DNA of 64,000 nucleotides from Sternotherus odoratus (GCA_032164245.1 JAVMKO010000002.1:180550920-180614919), one strand, 5' to 3'. Numbered from the stretch's first letter, positions 10,983 to 22,540 are shown. The notes: generated by a model from the sequence alone, not told the origin. Made by a program: numbers and translations.

Positions 10983-12182
10983 CTAGCATAAGTGCCCGGC
11001 GTTGCTCGGGTCAGTCGGAGGTGGGGAGGGGGCAGACAGTTGACACCCCTTGACCAACCCCAACACCCACACCTCACCCCTCACCCACCCCGACACCTTC
11101 CCACCCCCCCGACCAACCCCAACACCCCCCGGCTCACTTACCCCCCGACCAAACCCGACACCCGCACCTCACCCCCCGACCGAACAGTGTATTTAATAAT
11201 CTGTGTGCTACACAGTGCACCATGAGCTGGGGGGGGGGGGTGTCGGATTTGGTCTGGGGGGGTGGGAAGTTGTCGGGGTGGGTGAGGGGTGAGGTGTGGG
11301 TGTTGGGATTGGTCAGGGGGTCTTGCGGTTGGTGGGGGGGTGAGGTGGGGGTGTCGGGTTCGGTGGGGGGGTAAGTGAGCCAGGGGGTGTCGGGTTTGGT
11401 CTGGGGGGGGTAGGAAGGTGTCAGGGTGGGTGAGGTGTGGGTGTTGGGGTTGGTCAGGGGGTGTTGCGGTTGGTGGGGGGGTGGTGAGGTGGCGGTGTCG
11501 GGTTTGGTCGGGGAGTAAGTGAGCCGAGGGGGGGGGGTGTCGGGTTTGGTCTGGGCACCCACCCCGACACCTTCCCCCCCCAGACCAAACCCAACACCCA
11601 CACCTCACCCCTCACCCACCCCGACACCTTCCCACCCCCCCAGACCAACCCCGACACCCCCCGGCTCACTTACCCCCCGACCAAACCCGACAACCCCACC
11701 TGACCCCCCCAAGCAAACCCAACACCCCCACCTCACCCCCCCAACCGAACCCGACACCCCCACCTCACTTACCGTCTCACCAAACCCAACTCGGATCCTT
11801 CGCAGGCGGGGAGGGGGCCCAGAGCTGAGGGATTCCGGGGACCTTCGTGGGGGGGGGGCGGGCGGCACAGGGCTGATGGCGTCCGGGGTTCCGTTGGGAG
11901 GGGGGAGGGGCAGAGAACTGAGGGATTTCCGGGGTTCCGTTGGAGGAGGGAGGGGCAGTGAGCTGAGCGAGTGCGGTGTCTGTTGGAGGGGGTATTATGA
12001 CGTCATCACCACCTAACTGCCCAGCTGATGTGATTGGCCCTGAAAGACTTTCACCCCTGGGGGGGCGTCAGAGGTGAGATCCAAAAATTTTTCGACCCTT
12101 ATGACCATCTAGACCCCAAGACCCCTCACTGTACCAAATTTCAAGTCTCTGGCTCAAACGGTGCGGGAGGAGTTAATATAGA
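10983..12182 (-). mobile_element. Helitron 3 of 3 in the array (non-autonomous)
   Basis: Begins ctagcataagtgcccggcg at 10983 and ends aatataga at 12182, followed by host T at 12183. Across the array this gives A|CTAG...GA|T, one A-T target. The end nearest 12182 lacks the 'catacatacaccacttgac' block of its neighbours, so the 5' terminal region is shortened. The interior switches strand: C-rich until about 11180, a unique island with 'gtgtatttaataatctgtgt', G-rich from 11225 to about 11560, then C-rich again. Confidence 0.85.
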
Positions 12183-13011
12183 TTTTCAGAATTTTTGTAT
12201 TGGAGATTGAGCATAATTTAGGTCACCTTCACCAGACTGCCAGAATAAAGAGTTAAATATTACTGAATTGCATATTTAAGTTCTGGAGGTCTTCAGAATG
12301 TAAATTTATAAACAAAGCATGATGAACATAGTAAATGAGGTTAGCTGTCAACTTTCTGCTGTAAAACAATTTCCCGGTGTGTGCTAATAAGAGTATACGT
12401 CAAAGTGGCAGAAAAGGTTACCACTCAAGGAAAAGTGTAGAGTGGGATTTTTTGTATTTGTGTGGGGTTTTTTGGGCTCTGAATAGAAGACTTATGGAAA
12501 CATAATGTGCCAGCTTCTGTGAGGTCAGGAAGATTAGTTTTTTGCATTAGAACATGAGAAATGATTTGGCACACATGGTACTTATTTTATAGTCTAATTT
12601 ATTAGCAGTACATTCACTACTGCGTAAGGATATAAGATATATGAGAGGGTCAGCATTGTCCACTGGATATAGTTGTACTCTGGGAGTGCCAAAACTTCCA
12701 ACTTCTGGAATCGGGTAATAAAATAGAAGCTTACTTTGTCTTCTCCTCCACTGAAAGCTAAGAATCTCACATAATCATGATTCCAGGAGATGGATGTGAT
12801 AGTTTTGGGAATCTGTCTGTGAATTTCTGAATTCGTTTGATTTTGTGAACTCCCTGTATGTCTGTATCCATTTTGTTTTCTTTCATTGTATTCTTGCATC
12901 ATCCTTCTTGAGTTAAGGGATGGGGAGGAGTCTAGCACCTGTGTGTTGATACCTGAATCAGACAGACAATGAATAGTTGAATAGCGTTGTCCTATTAGGG
13001 AGGTGGAAGTC
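12183..13011. other. Non-coding spacer
   Basis: Contains no recognised exon or repeat. A minus-strand frame at 12594-12938 has neither splice sites nor a recognisable domain. Confidence 0.45.
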
Positions 13012-13795
13012 TGCCATAACCATACAGCTAAGGGTAGCTTAGAATTCCCCCTTACCTGTAAGGGGTTAAGAATTTCAAATTACCTGGTTGGCACCTGACC
13101 AAAAGAAACAATGGGGAAAGAAGATACTTTCAAATCTGCTGGGGGAAGCTTTGTTTGTGCTCTTTGTTTTGTGTGTGTGCAATCTTGGGACTGAGAGGGA
13201 CCAGGCACAAATCCATTTCCGCCACACAATCCTGAACAAGTCTCTCATTTTACAAAAATAGTAAGTAGAAGTTAGGCAAGGCATGTTAGATTATCTTTTG
13301 TTTTAGCTTGTGAGTTTTCCCTCTGGTTTATTCCTGCTTTTTTTAAACTTTGAAACTAAGGCAAGAGGGGGTCCCTCTGTGTTTTTGAATATTTTGTTAC
13401 CCTGTAAAATGATCTTTGATCCTGATTTTACAGAGGTGTTTCTTTTAACTTTTTCTCTAAATAAAATTCTTCTTTTAAGAACCTGATTGATTTTCATTGT
13501 CCTAAATATCCAGGGGTTTGGGTCTGTGCTGAATGTACCAATTGGTGAGGTGGTTATTCTCAAGCCTTCCTAGGAAAGGGGTGTAGGACTTGGGGGGATA
13601 TTTTGGGGAAGATAGGACTCCAAGTGGACCTCCGTGAATGTTTGTTTAAATTACTTGGTGGTGGCAGCATACTGTCCCAGGACAAAAGGGATTTGTGCCT
13701 TGGGGAAGTTTTACCTTACGCTGGTAGAAATAAGCTTAGGTGGTCTTTCATGTGGGTCCTCACATCTGTACCCCAGAGTTCAGAGTGGGGAGGTC
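13012..13795 (+). mobile_element. LTR copy, same family as the split LTR at 20161
   Basis: Starts 'tgccataaccatacagctaa', matching 'tgtcataaccatacaggtaa' at 20161, and stays collinear through 'taaggggttaag', 'ggaccaggcac...', 'aaataaaattcttcttttaa', 'cttggtggtggcagcatact' and 'gagttcagagtggggag'. AATAAA at about 13459 is on the + strand, consistent with + orientation. The canonical 3' end (...ctgaca) is not preserved, so the right boundary is approximate. At about 13650 it holds the uninterrupted site (tttaaattactt) corresponding to where the Harbinger entered the other copy. Confidence 0.75.
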
Positions 13796-16700
13796 AAAAT
13801 CTGCTGATTAGTTATGACTGCTATGGACCCTACATCCCTTCTGAAACAAAAGGGATGTTGTGCACAAGAATGCTGCATGACTGGGGCATGATAACTTGTA
13901 ATGGGACTTATGACCAATACTGTACTTATAAGCAGTAGGGCTTCTGTGTGTAAGAGAGTGATGAGACCAGAATCTGAAGACAAGACTGGGAAGGAAGAGA
14001 AGGAAGTGCAGGAATATCTTGGACTTTCAGGAAGGACAGTAACCAAAATCCAAAGGGCTCTTAGGAGGAGTGAGGAAACTTAGGCAGGGACTTGTGTGCA
14101 AGTGTTGGTGGTTTTGCCACAGAATTGTATGTCTGTGTTTTTCTGAGTAAACTTTTGTTTAGAAATTCATTTGCAATGTGTGTGCGTCCCTTGCTTTAAC
14201 AGTAATCCAGGGTACCCACAAGGATGGAGTTCTGGAGAGGATGTGTATGAACTACTGGGGAGTCTTGTGGAGTCAGCCCTCATTTTGTGGCCGAGGATAG
14301 CAGGACTACAAAGTCTCACAGTCACATCCCAGGATGGATTACTGTATCCTGGGTTGTGCTTGAGTGACTGAACTAAGGGACAGTGCTAGGACACAACCCA
14401 GACCTAGGAGGCTTGAAAGCATGTGGATTCAATGGTTTTGGTCCAGCACAGCATCTCTGCTGAACGTGCACAAAGGGGAAGCTCAGTCAGGGCTGTAAAG
14501 TAGGGTGGTAGCATGTGGGATCAGCATGACAGAATGTAAAGCTTGCTTAAAAAGAGGCTTGTTTTCAAAGAGCTCTTTAGCTCAAATTCTACAGACTAGT
14601 GCTTTCAACTGTGGAATTCCATAGCTCAGTCCCCAGTTTGTTGGCCAAGATGGAGGCTTTCATGCTGGCATTAGGAGTTTCTGCAAGATCATGATACTAG
14701 TATGCTTGTTCGTTCTTCATATTGTATATTTTTTCCATCTGGGTATGTGAGAGTATGGATGTATGTGCACAAGTAAAATACTATTTACGAAGTCAGTCAG
14801 TGAAGATGGAGATAATGAAACTGCTGGAATGGCAAATAGACATTATTCTGTGTCTGCAAAATACTAAGTGTTTAGACTAGCCTTATTAATCAAAGGACCA
14901 AGATGTTTCTGTAAATTGGGATTTTGAGGATTTGATATTAGAGTTCTATTGTGTTCATGAACCTTACTGCTTGCAAAAGAAGGCAAATAAACTTCTGGTT
15001 TAGAAATATTAGTAATGATTTGTCTGCAGTAGCTCCGATGGGCTCCCTAGTGTTATGCGCTGTATGAAAATAACACAAGTTATCTGTCTTCTCCACTGGA
15101 AGGATACTTTTAAGTTCTTGGACTAGGATACTTCTGACTTTGATGTTTGAGATTCCCCACAGGCTAAATTAACTGTTGGGGAAAGTGGGTGAAACTGCAC
15201 TGACTTCTGTGTAGTTGTGACATCTTTAATCAGTGTTCAAACTTAGACCTGTATTTTTAAATAATGGACTTGAATGTTGCCCCTAAATTGTTGGCCATGC
15301 TGACCCAGATTCCCATGTCAGTAGTTAGTTACATCAGAGTAAATGGGAAAATCCAGTGGAATTACTTTGGCTTCGTGCAGGTATGCCACAAATCAGAATC
15401 TGCCCTAGGGTCTTGCTTATTACAATATTATGCTACATTTAATATTAAACTATGGGAGAAAGTTTTGCTCTGCCAAGGTATGGGTGAGATGGTGAAATAA
15501 ACCTTTTACAATTCTAATGTTATATCCACTGTATATTTAGATTGTACTTTAGGTTGATTGTAGATGGGGGGGCCTTTGTATATTACCTAGAAAATTTATG
15601 CAATTACATTTTTTAAAAAGAAAGAGGTACAGCGTCTTAATAACCAATCTTGTTACATTAACTAACTAATAAGTGAACAGAAAGTGCAGATGTGTGGATT
15701 GTATCTTAGCAGAGCCTGACTCATTTTGCTGGCACCTGAGGCAGCACTGCTGCCAAATAATAGTAATGATGTGTATAATCAAGGCAATTTAAAATTAAAC
15801 CTTCCAAAGAAAACATTATGCATACTGTTTAGAACCAGATGACAAGGCTATTAGCTTGGTTTTTGGTTAATTTGGAATTATGTTATAATTAAGTGTTTGA
15901 TTAAGGTTATTGGCTATAGAACATTACAATTGAGTTGAGTATATTCAGCACTGCTGTGTGATCGCTGAAAAACTGTTCAACAGAAATACTAAGCAGATCC
16001 GTCAGTGTGAGCTCTTCAGAACATTACATGCTAAGTATTTAAGAATTGTATCTAAATCCAGCTGACAAATGCTGGATTTATTAACTGGCAGAGCTTTCTT
16101 GCCCTAAAGCAGAATAGCATGTGTTCATTAGCTAAAACAATTTTTGTACTTTAAAATTTTAATTAATATTTTTTCTCTGGCTAAACATTAAAATTAAAAA
16201 TATTAAATTACACAGCATTTCCTAATGTGCTGACAGAAATGTGTTTAAAACCGTTGTAATTCTTTTTTACTGCTATTATGAAGCCGCTGTCCAATTCTAT
16301 TGCTCTCTTAGAGAACAATGACATGCACCCATTGCTTTATCAGGGATCATGCATTTCTGATGGGCAATCACTTAGGGGAAAAAAGGTCCCAACAGTATTA
16401 AGATTTTCAAAAATTGTGGCTGGTTACTGTGAGGGTGAAAGGCTTCAATGACTCTTTAGGAGTCGCATTACATTTTTATAAACTTTCACAAAACTACCCA
16501 ATTTTGCTTCATAATTTGTTGAATCATTTTTTTCATAAAAACTTCCTGATTTGTTCTCCAGCAAAATGTCACCTTTCACCACTAAGTTTTTTAGTGATGG
16601 AAAACAATAAAATCTTTAGTCTGCATGCTTTTCCCCAATGAAAACTACCCCCACTCCCCTGCCTCTGAGAAAAGTCACCATTTTATAGATGAGTCCTGCT

Positions 16701-17259
16701 TACGAAGTGTGTGCATGTAGAACAGTACAAAATGAGGCAAAACTGCCAAACTCTCCTCCCTAACAATGGGCTCAATGTTCTCTATGTTCCATAGCTGATT
16801 TTTTCAAATGTAGTCTTGAGTATTCACTATAATGGATAGATTTCTAAACTGAAATTGATTTCTGGCACCATGTTTTACCCTAAGTAGTCAGTTTAATTAC
16901 ATATTCTACTTATTACTTTGCCTATAGCAGTTTTGGGGTTGGCATGTTTTTCAAGTTCTTTCTGTGTAGCCAGAGTTAAACATAGTGGTCCAAATTCATC
17001 ACTATTTTAATACTGTGTAGTCTATAGTGGGCTTATGCAATGGATGAACTTGGCCCCAAATGATGAGTTAAGACACTATTTTAGATTAGTTCACTTGCTC
17101 TCTGTGGTATATACCAATATCTTCAACATTTACCAAACTTTAGAAATTAAAAAATCATTTAAAAATAGAACAAGATACAAAAGGTCAGATTTATGCTTTT
17201 GGATGTACAGAGTAGCTCCCACTGAATTTCAGGATTCTGAAATTCATTATTAGAACCTA
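13796..17259. other. Non-coding stretch, mostly unrecognised
   Basis: Segment 13796-14460 has less AT-rich sequence and could be further LTR-retroelement debris adjoining the LTR. I cannot assign it. From 14460 to 17259 the DNA is AT-rich, with no convincing exon, RNA gene or intact repeat. Confidence 0.45.
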
Positions 17260-17571
17260 GGGTATGTCTTCACTGCCCGCCAGATTGGCGGGTAGCAATC
17301 GTTCTTTTGGCGATTGATTTATCGCATCTTGTTAAGACGCGATAAATCGATTGCCAGCGGTGCCCCCGTCAACTCCGGAACTCCAGCTCGCCGTGAGGCG
17401 CAAGCTGGAGTTGACGGGGGAGCACGCCGCCAACTGCCGCCACCGTGAGGATGGCAGGTAAGTGGCCGAAGATACACTGACTTCAGCTACGTTATTCACG
17501 TAGCTGAAGTTGTGTATCTTCGGTCGATTTTCCCCCTCTTCCCCCCCCCCCCCCGTGTAGACCAGCCCTTA
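17257..17571. mobile_element. PIF/Harbinger MITE with long hairpin arms
   Basis: The element 17260-17568 runs from gggtatgtcttcactgc to gtgtagaccagccc. The left end matches the right terminus of the coding Harbinger (gggtatgtcttcactac when reversed). Nested inverted segments are obvious: ggcgattgatttatcgc with gcgataaatcgattgcc, aactccagct/agctggagtt, and cttcagctacgt/acgtagctgaag. Flanks are cta and tta, one mismatch from a Harbinger TWA duplication. It is likely mobilised in trans. Confidence 0.85.
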
Positions 17572-18906
17572 GTTGGATGAATGTAGGTACATTCATTTGA
17601 TAATATCTGGCACTTAAACTGTTGTCTAAATATTATTTTGAAAATAGGATCTAAGAGTCTTTTTATTGCTTCCCATCTCAGTTTTTCTTTTTAGCAAAAT
17701 TCCAGAATATTTGCTTCCATTCATCTTTTTGAAAATATTTGAGCATTTTACCTGTTTGTATTCAAGTTATGCATTTAATGGTGTATATTAAAGCAAAAAA
17801 AGTGAGTTGATTCAGTTAAAAAAGTACTGATCTATAACATGGTACTCTGGTTGGCCTGTATCTAAAACTTGAACCAAAATCACAGAGGAGCAGTGTGTGA
17901 TGCTGACAGACCAGGTCAGTGACTCTCATTTCCTTTTCTTAGCTAATAAACCTACAGTTTGTTTACTGTAGAATTGGCTACCAGCATTGCCTTTAGTGTA
18001 AGATCAGGAGTACTAATTGTAAGTGGGTCTCTTGGAGCAACCTGATGTAATGTGATTTTTGGTTTTAATAACTTTTTTATCACAAACTTCAAATTGTCTG
18101 GGTAGCAAAGTAGATGGGGTAGTCTATGGAGATTGTCTGTGACTCCCTGGTAAGACTGAATAGTGATCCAGGAGTTCACATTTGTTGCTGGAGTTCTGAA
18201 ATCTAATTATAGAACAGACCACCATTTTGGGGTATCTGCCCTGTTTTTGACAGTCTGCCCTGAGTCTGCAGAGTTGTGAGCCACTCTGACCGTATGATAT
18301 TGCCATGTTAGGAATCCACAGCCAAATTTTGTGGCTTGAGCCATTTATATTTAAGAATGACTCATGTTATAATGTGAAGTCTTTATAATAGAGATGGTAG
18401 GTACTTCTAGGGCTAAGTTTTTAAATGAGGCCTTATGCACAACTTTTATGCATAAGTAATTTGTTTGCCTTTTTTGGACATAGTCGCATTTGCAACCAAA
18501 TACTGCAGTTACATTCACAAAGCATTTGCTGTCAATTTGTATATGCAATTTAAAGATTTGTGCATATAAATTTCACATTGTGCAAAAATTACTTCTGCGA
18601 AGTTGTGCATACACAAACTTAGATTACATTTGGAAAATATGGCTCATAGCTTGTCTTTGGGGGGTTTTTAAACTTGGAAGAGGATAGGACTCTTGTTTGT
18701 TCACTTGTTTTTATTCCTTCAACATTTGGCTTACAAAAACTGACTTCTATATTTGAATAATTCAGATGCCCAGGGACATCTTTCTTAAATGAGAAAGAAT
18801 TATCTTTTCCATTGATTCTTACATTTGTTGATTGAGTGTGGAGCTCTCTGATGCTTCAAAAACTTGCAGAACGAATAAATTCATAGCAAGTAACATTTTT
18901 AGTTTT
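17572..18906. other. AT-rich spacer, nothing recognised
   Basis: No gene or intact repeat seen between the MITE and the Penelope-like element. Confidence 0.45.
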
Positions 18907-19550
18907 AAGATTAGCAGCCGTGTTAGTCTGTATCCGTAAATAAAACAAGGAATACTTTGTAGCACCTTAGAGACTAACTAGTTTATTTCAGCATAAGCTT
19001 TCATGGGCTATAGCTCACTTCATCAGATGCATAGAATGGAACAGAAGTAAGATGCATTTATACACACAGAAAGAAAAAAAAATTGTACATTAGCATACCA
19101 ATTCTAAGAGACTGTTAAATTTAGATGGGTCATTAACAGTAGGAGAAAAAAATACCTTTTGAAATGGATTTTGGTCAGGCAGGATTTAACACCTATTGAA
19201 GGTAAATTAACAAGGCAAATGCAATCAATTAGTGTCATGAGAGAGCCATTCACAAGTTCAGTTAAGCCCTTGGTTTATTGTGTCCAATTTGAAAATTAAT
19301 TCCAGTTCCTCAGTTTCTCATTGGAGTCTGTTTTGGAAGTTTTTCTGTTTCAAAACTGACACCATCAAGTCTTTAATGGAATGGCCAGGAAGATTGAAGT
19401 GTTCTCCTCCTGGTTTTTGAATGTTATGATTCCTGATGTCAGATATGTGTCCATTTATTCTTTTGCGTAGAGACTGGCCGGTTTGGCCAATGTACATAGC
19501 AGAGGGGCATTGCTGGCACATGATGGCATATGTCAGTTTTGAAACTGAAA
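18907..19550 (-). mobile_element. Penelope-like retroelement, 3' end
   Basis: On the minus strand the end of a GIY-YIG endonuclease coding region (19258-19545) is followed by a tail that on the + strand reads 'agcagccgtgttagtctgta', 'cttagagactaactagttta' and 'cagcataagctttcatgggc'. This tail is a familiar high-copy repeat in turtles and other sauropsids. Penelope-like elements encode a reverse transcriptase fused to this endonuclease. Only the 3' portion is present, so the copy is 5'-truncated and dead. Confidence 0.82.
19258..19545 (-). pseudogene. GIY-YIG endonuclease domain remnant of Penelope-like element
   Basis: The minus-strand frame contains KLTYAIMCQQCPSAMYIGQT, where YAI and YIG are the paired strands of the GIY-YIG nuclease fold. 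Then come the basic helix QSLRKRINGHISDIRNH and the downstream GEHFNLPGHSIKDL block. The Cys-x2-Cys pair just before YIG is typical of the Penelope-type linker. A TGA at about 19318 interrupts a frame that otherwise continues (ETEELELIFKLDTINQGLN) to a second stop near 19258. TGA in place of an Arg CGA would fit CpG decay. The upstream reverse transcriptase is missing. Confidence 0.85.
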
Positions 19551-20155
19551 AAATGTTCTCTCATTGCACTAATGAGGGGGGAGGGGGACGGAGCTCTCTC
19601 CATTAAAAGAGGTTACATTACTGAAGTACCTGAGATAAACAAGGGCATGGGATAAGACCACAATTCTTTAAACAAACTTAAAATCAGGATACTAACTACA
19701 AAGTGCTAGTATCTGTCATAGCTATCTATAGGACTAAACAGCTTGTTTGCAGTTTTCTGACCCTCATACTGCCTCCTGGGCCCAACATTACTGAAAATCA
19801 ACTAGTATAGAGAAGAAACCTATTACACAGCATCACCCTAACGGTAATGAATGAGTAAAAAAGGGTAAACATAATGTATTATTTATGTGTGATGCTCTTA
19901 GTCCAGCTCGGATATTATTTAATCATGAGAATTTAAAAGATATATCAAAGTAGGTTCTGCTCAGTTGCAGCTACTCTTGATTGGTTTGGTGACTGGTCAG
20001 TATTCTGTACAATTTTGTGTGTGTGTGTGTGTGTGTGTGGGTGGTTTGGGAATAGATTGCAAATTGCTCTTAAGCTCCTCAATTAATAACTAGTACTTTA
20101 GAACAAAAAACAAAGCACAGTTGTTCCCAGAGGGCAGAAATGGAAAAGGAACAAC
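19551..20155. other. Spacer with a GT microsatellite
   Basis: Non-coding. A (GT)n run of about a dozen units lies at 20016-20039. Nothing else is recognised. Confidence 0.6.
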
Positions 20156-21183
20156 ATGTGTGTCATAACCATACAGGTAAGGGTAGCCTAGAACTCCCTC
20201 TTACCTTAAGGGGTTAAGAAGCACAAATAACCTGGCTGACACCTGACCAAAAGGACCAATGGGGAAAGAAGATACTTTCAAATCTGGGGGAGGGAAGGCT
20301 TTGTTTGTGCTCTTTGTGTGTTCTCTGGAGAAGCAGAGAAGCATCAGTTAGAAACTCCTTCTCCTATAAACCATCCTAAAATGAGTCTCAATATTGCAAG
20401 AAGAGTAAGTAGATAAGGCAAGGCGAGTTAGATTACCTTTTGTTTTCAACTTGTGAATTTTCCCTTTGCTAGAGGAAGATTTATTCCTGTTGTTTTTTTT
20501 ACTTTGAAATGAAGGCTCTGTTTTTTAATCTTTTGTTACCCTGATTTTACAGAGGTGATTCTTTTACCTTCTCTTTAAACTAAAATTCTTCTTTTAAGAA
20601 CCTGATTTAATTTTTCATTGCTCTAAGATCCACGGGTTTGGGTCTGTGCTCACCTATATCAATTGGTGAGGATATTATTCTCAAGCCTTCCCAGGAAAGG
20701 CAGTGTAAGGCGTGGGGGAATATTTTTGGGGGAACTCCTTGCCTGATTCTTTGTCTAAGGGCCTGTCTTCACTACGACTTAACGTCGACTTTAACGATGT
20801 TAAGTCGAATTAAACGTGTACCTGTCTTCACATACATGCCATTAAAGTCGATTTAAAGGGCCCTCAAAATCGAATTTGTAACTCCTGCCTGATGAGAGAA
20901 GTAAGGCTAAAATCGACATTCCAAGCTCGAATGTGGGCTAGTGAAGACGCAACCGACATTAATAGCCTCCAGAGGCTGTCCCACAATGCTCCATTCTGAC
21001 CGCTCTGGACTGCCTCACTGCTCCACTGTGACAGCTCTGGACAGCACTCTGAACTCGCTGCTCTGGCCAGGTAGATAGGAGAAGACCCGGGAACATTTGA
21101 ATACCATTTCCTGTTTGGTCAGCGTGGCCAGCTCACCTGGACAGCTCAGTCGCCATTCAGAGCAATCAGCAGCACAAGCTGCC

Positions 21184-21735
21184 ATGCAGAGCTCAGCATC
21201 ACAAGACTCCATGCAGAGCTCAGCTGCCCTGGAGACCAGCCAGAGGAAAAGAGCTCCAGCATGGTCCACTCGTGAAGTGTTGGATGTCATCGCTATCTGG
21301 GGAGAGGAATCCGTGATGTTGGAACTACGCAACAACAAACGGAATGCCAACACGTATGGAAGAGTCTCCAAGGCCATGATGGAAAGGGGCCACAACAGGG
21401 ACGCCCAGCAATGCCGCGTAAAAATTAAGGAGCTGAGGCAAGCGTTCCAGAAAGCCAAGGAGGCAAACGGACGATCAGGGGGCACGCCACGGACATGCAG
21501 GTTCTACAATGAACTAAATCAGATAATGGGGGGCGCCCCACTACCATCGCACCGGTCTGCGTGGACTCCACCGATGGGATAATCGTCAGGGAGGAGACTG
21601 ATTCCGATGAGGACGACCATGAGGAGGAGGGAAATTTCACGGAGCAGCAGGAGGCCAGCGGAGAAACCATGTTACCAGACAGCCAGGAGCTGTTTATCAC
21701 CCTGCAGCCAGCACCCTCCCAAGCCTCCCAGGGGG
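21184..21735 (+). pseudogene. Myb/SANT-like DNA-binding protein of Harbinger, exon 1
   Basis: Starting at MQSSASQDSMQSS, the frame carries a Myb/SANT-like trihelix domain: RKRAPAWSTREVLDVIAIWG..., then the third-helix region HNRDAQQCRVKIKELRQAFQ, then TCRFYNELNQIMGG. In Harbinger elements this protein binds the transposon ends and brings in the nuclease. An upstream in-frame ATG at 21097 exists, but MQSS fits the family better. A one-base frameshift lies between about 21525 and 21560, near a G run. The acidic segment (EETDSDEDDHEEE) then continues in the next frame to a good donor, caggggg|gtaagt, at 21735/21736, leaving phase 1. Confidence 0.88.
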
Positions 21736-21878
21736 GTAAGTGTTTCTTTTTAAGGGATTACATGATGCGTGATTTTTTAAAGGAAGCATTTATTAATAAG
21801 TAACTTGCACTAAGGACTTAGCGGGCTTTCATTGCTGGTCAATTTCTACTCAAAGAGTTTGTCAATATACTCTGGGAT

Positions 21879-22225
21879 TTACCGGAAGTCCTCCGCGGAC
21901 ATTTCAATGAAGCTATCCAGGAGGAAGCGATGAATCTTCCGCAGCAGATTTCTGGGGAGAGCCGCCTTCTGTGGTCCCCCGTGATAGGAGACCATCCCAC
22001 GCCACGAAAGTAGTAAGTAGTCTGGTATCATTGAGCAGGCTAGCATTGCAGCGAACGGACCAGGACTTTGCATGGAGGCAAGGAGCATGCGCTCTCTATC
22101 TCTCTGAGAAATTCTCAGCAAAGTGATGTCATTCATGGCTGCCTGATTGAAATACGGACTGCAATTAGTAGGGAGATAAAGATTCCCAGCTGCAAAGTAC
22201 TCTTTTCTGCTGAGGACCGACCAAC
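21879..22225 (-). CDS. Possible third Harbinger gene, antisense in the Myb intron (exon B)
   Basis: An open minus-strand frame of about 115 codons with ordinary protein composition. It includes SRKEYFAAGNLYLPTNCSPY, MNDITLLRISQRDRERMLLA, CSMIPDYLLLSWRGMVSYHG and RNLLRKIHRFLLDSFIEMSA. The stop at 21879 is followed in frame by IPEYIDKLFE and another stop, so the first stop may be a mutation. I do not recognise the domain. It lies inside the Myb intron on the opposite strand. The upstream limit is lost in a G/C homopolymer at about 22220-22235. It could be an unrelated fossil frame, but its composition argues for real coding ancestry. Confidence 0.5.
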
Positions 22226-22456
22226 CGCCCCCCCCCCCCCCAAACGCTCACCCCCCCGCCCCCCGCCAGCCCGTAGTGGTAGCTAGCAGGGAATCTGAAC
22301 AGTGTGCAAGCGGTCTGAAGAGCCCCAACCAGCCCCTAGCCCTTAGCGAGAGATTTTTTGGCCTTTGTTTTGCAGTTTGCAGTTCAGTGGGAGCCACGTG
22401 GTGGGGGTAAGGGGGTGGGGTTACTCTACAATATGCAAGTGCTGCTTTTAACTTAC

Positions 22457-22540
22457 CATGGCCGGCTGCACGGTGCTTTCAGAAGCCGTGTTGGGCTGAG
22501 GCACGCATATGTGTCTGAGATGCTCTGACTTTTCTGTGAG
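22457..22540 (-). CDS. Possible exon A of the antisense Harbinger gene
   Basis: A minus-strand open segment reads LTEKSEHLRHICVPQPNTAS, then ESTVQPAM, and ends exactly at a strong splice donor (ccatg|gtaagtt, donor at 22456-22455). A TAG at 22541-22543 lies in frame just upstream and may be a mutation or the 5' limit. The arrangement suggests splicing to the frame at 21879-22225, but no good acceptor for the downstream part was located. Confidence 0.35.

Noticed and set aside
11134..12016. Proline/threonine-rich frames of 155-165 codons
   Set aside because: These are translations of the Helitron C-rich minisatellite. No Rep or helicase motif is present.
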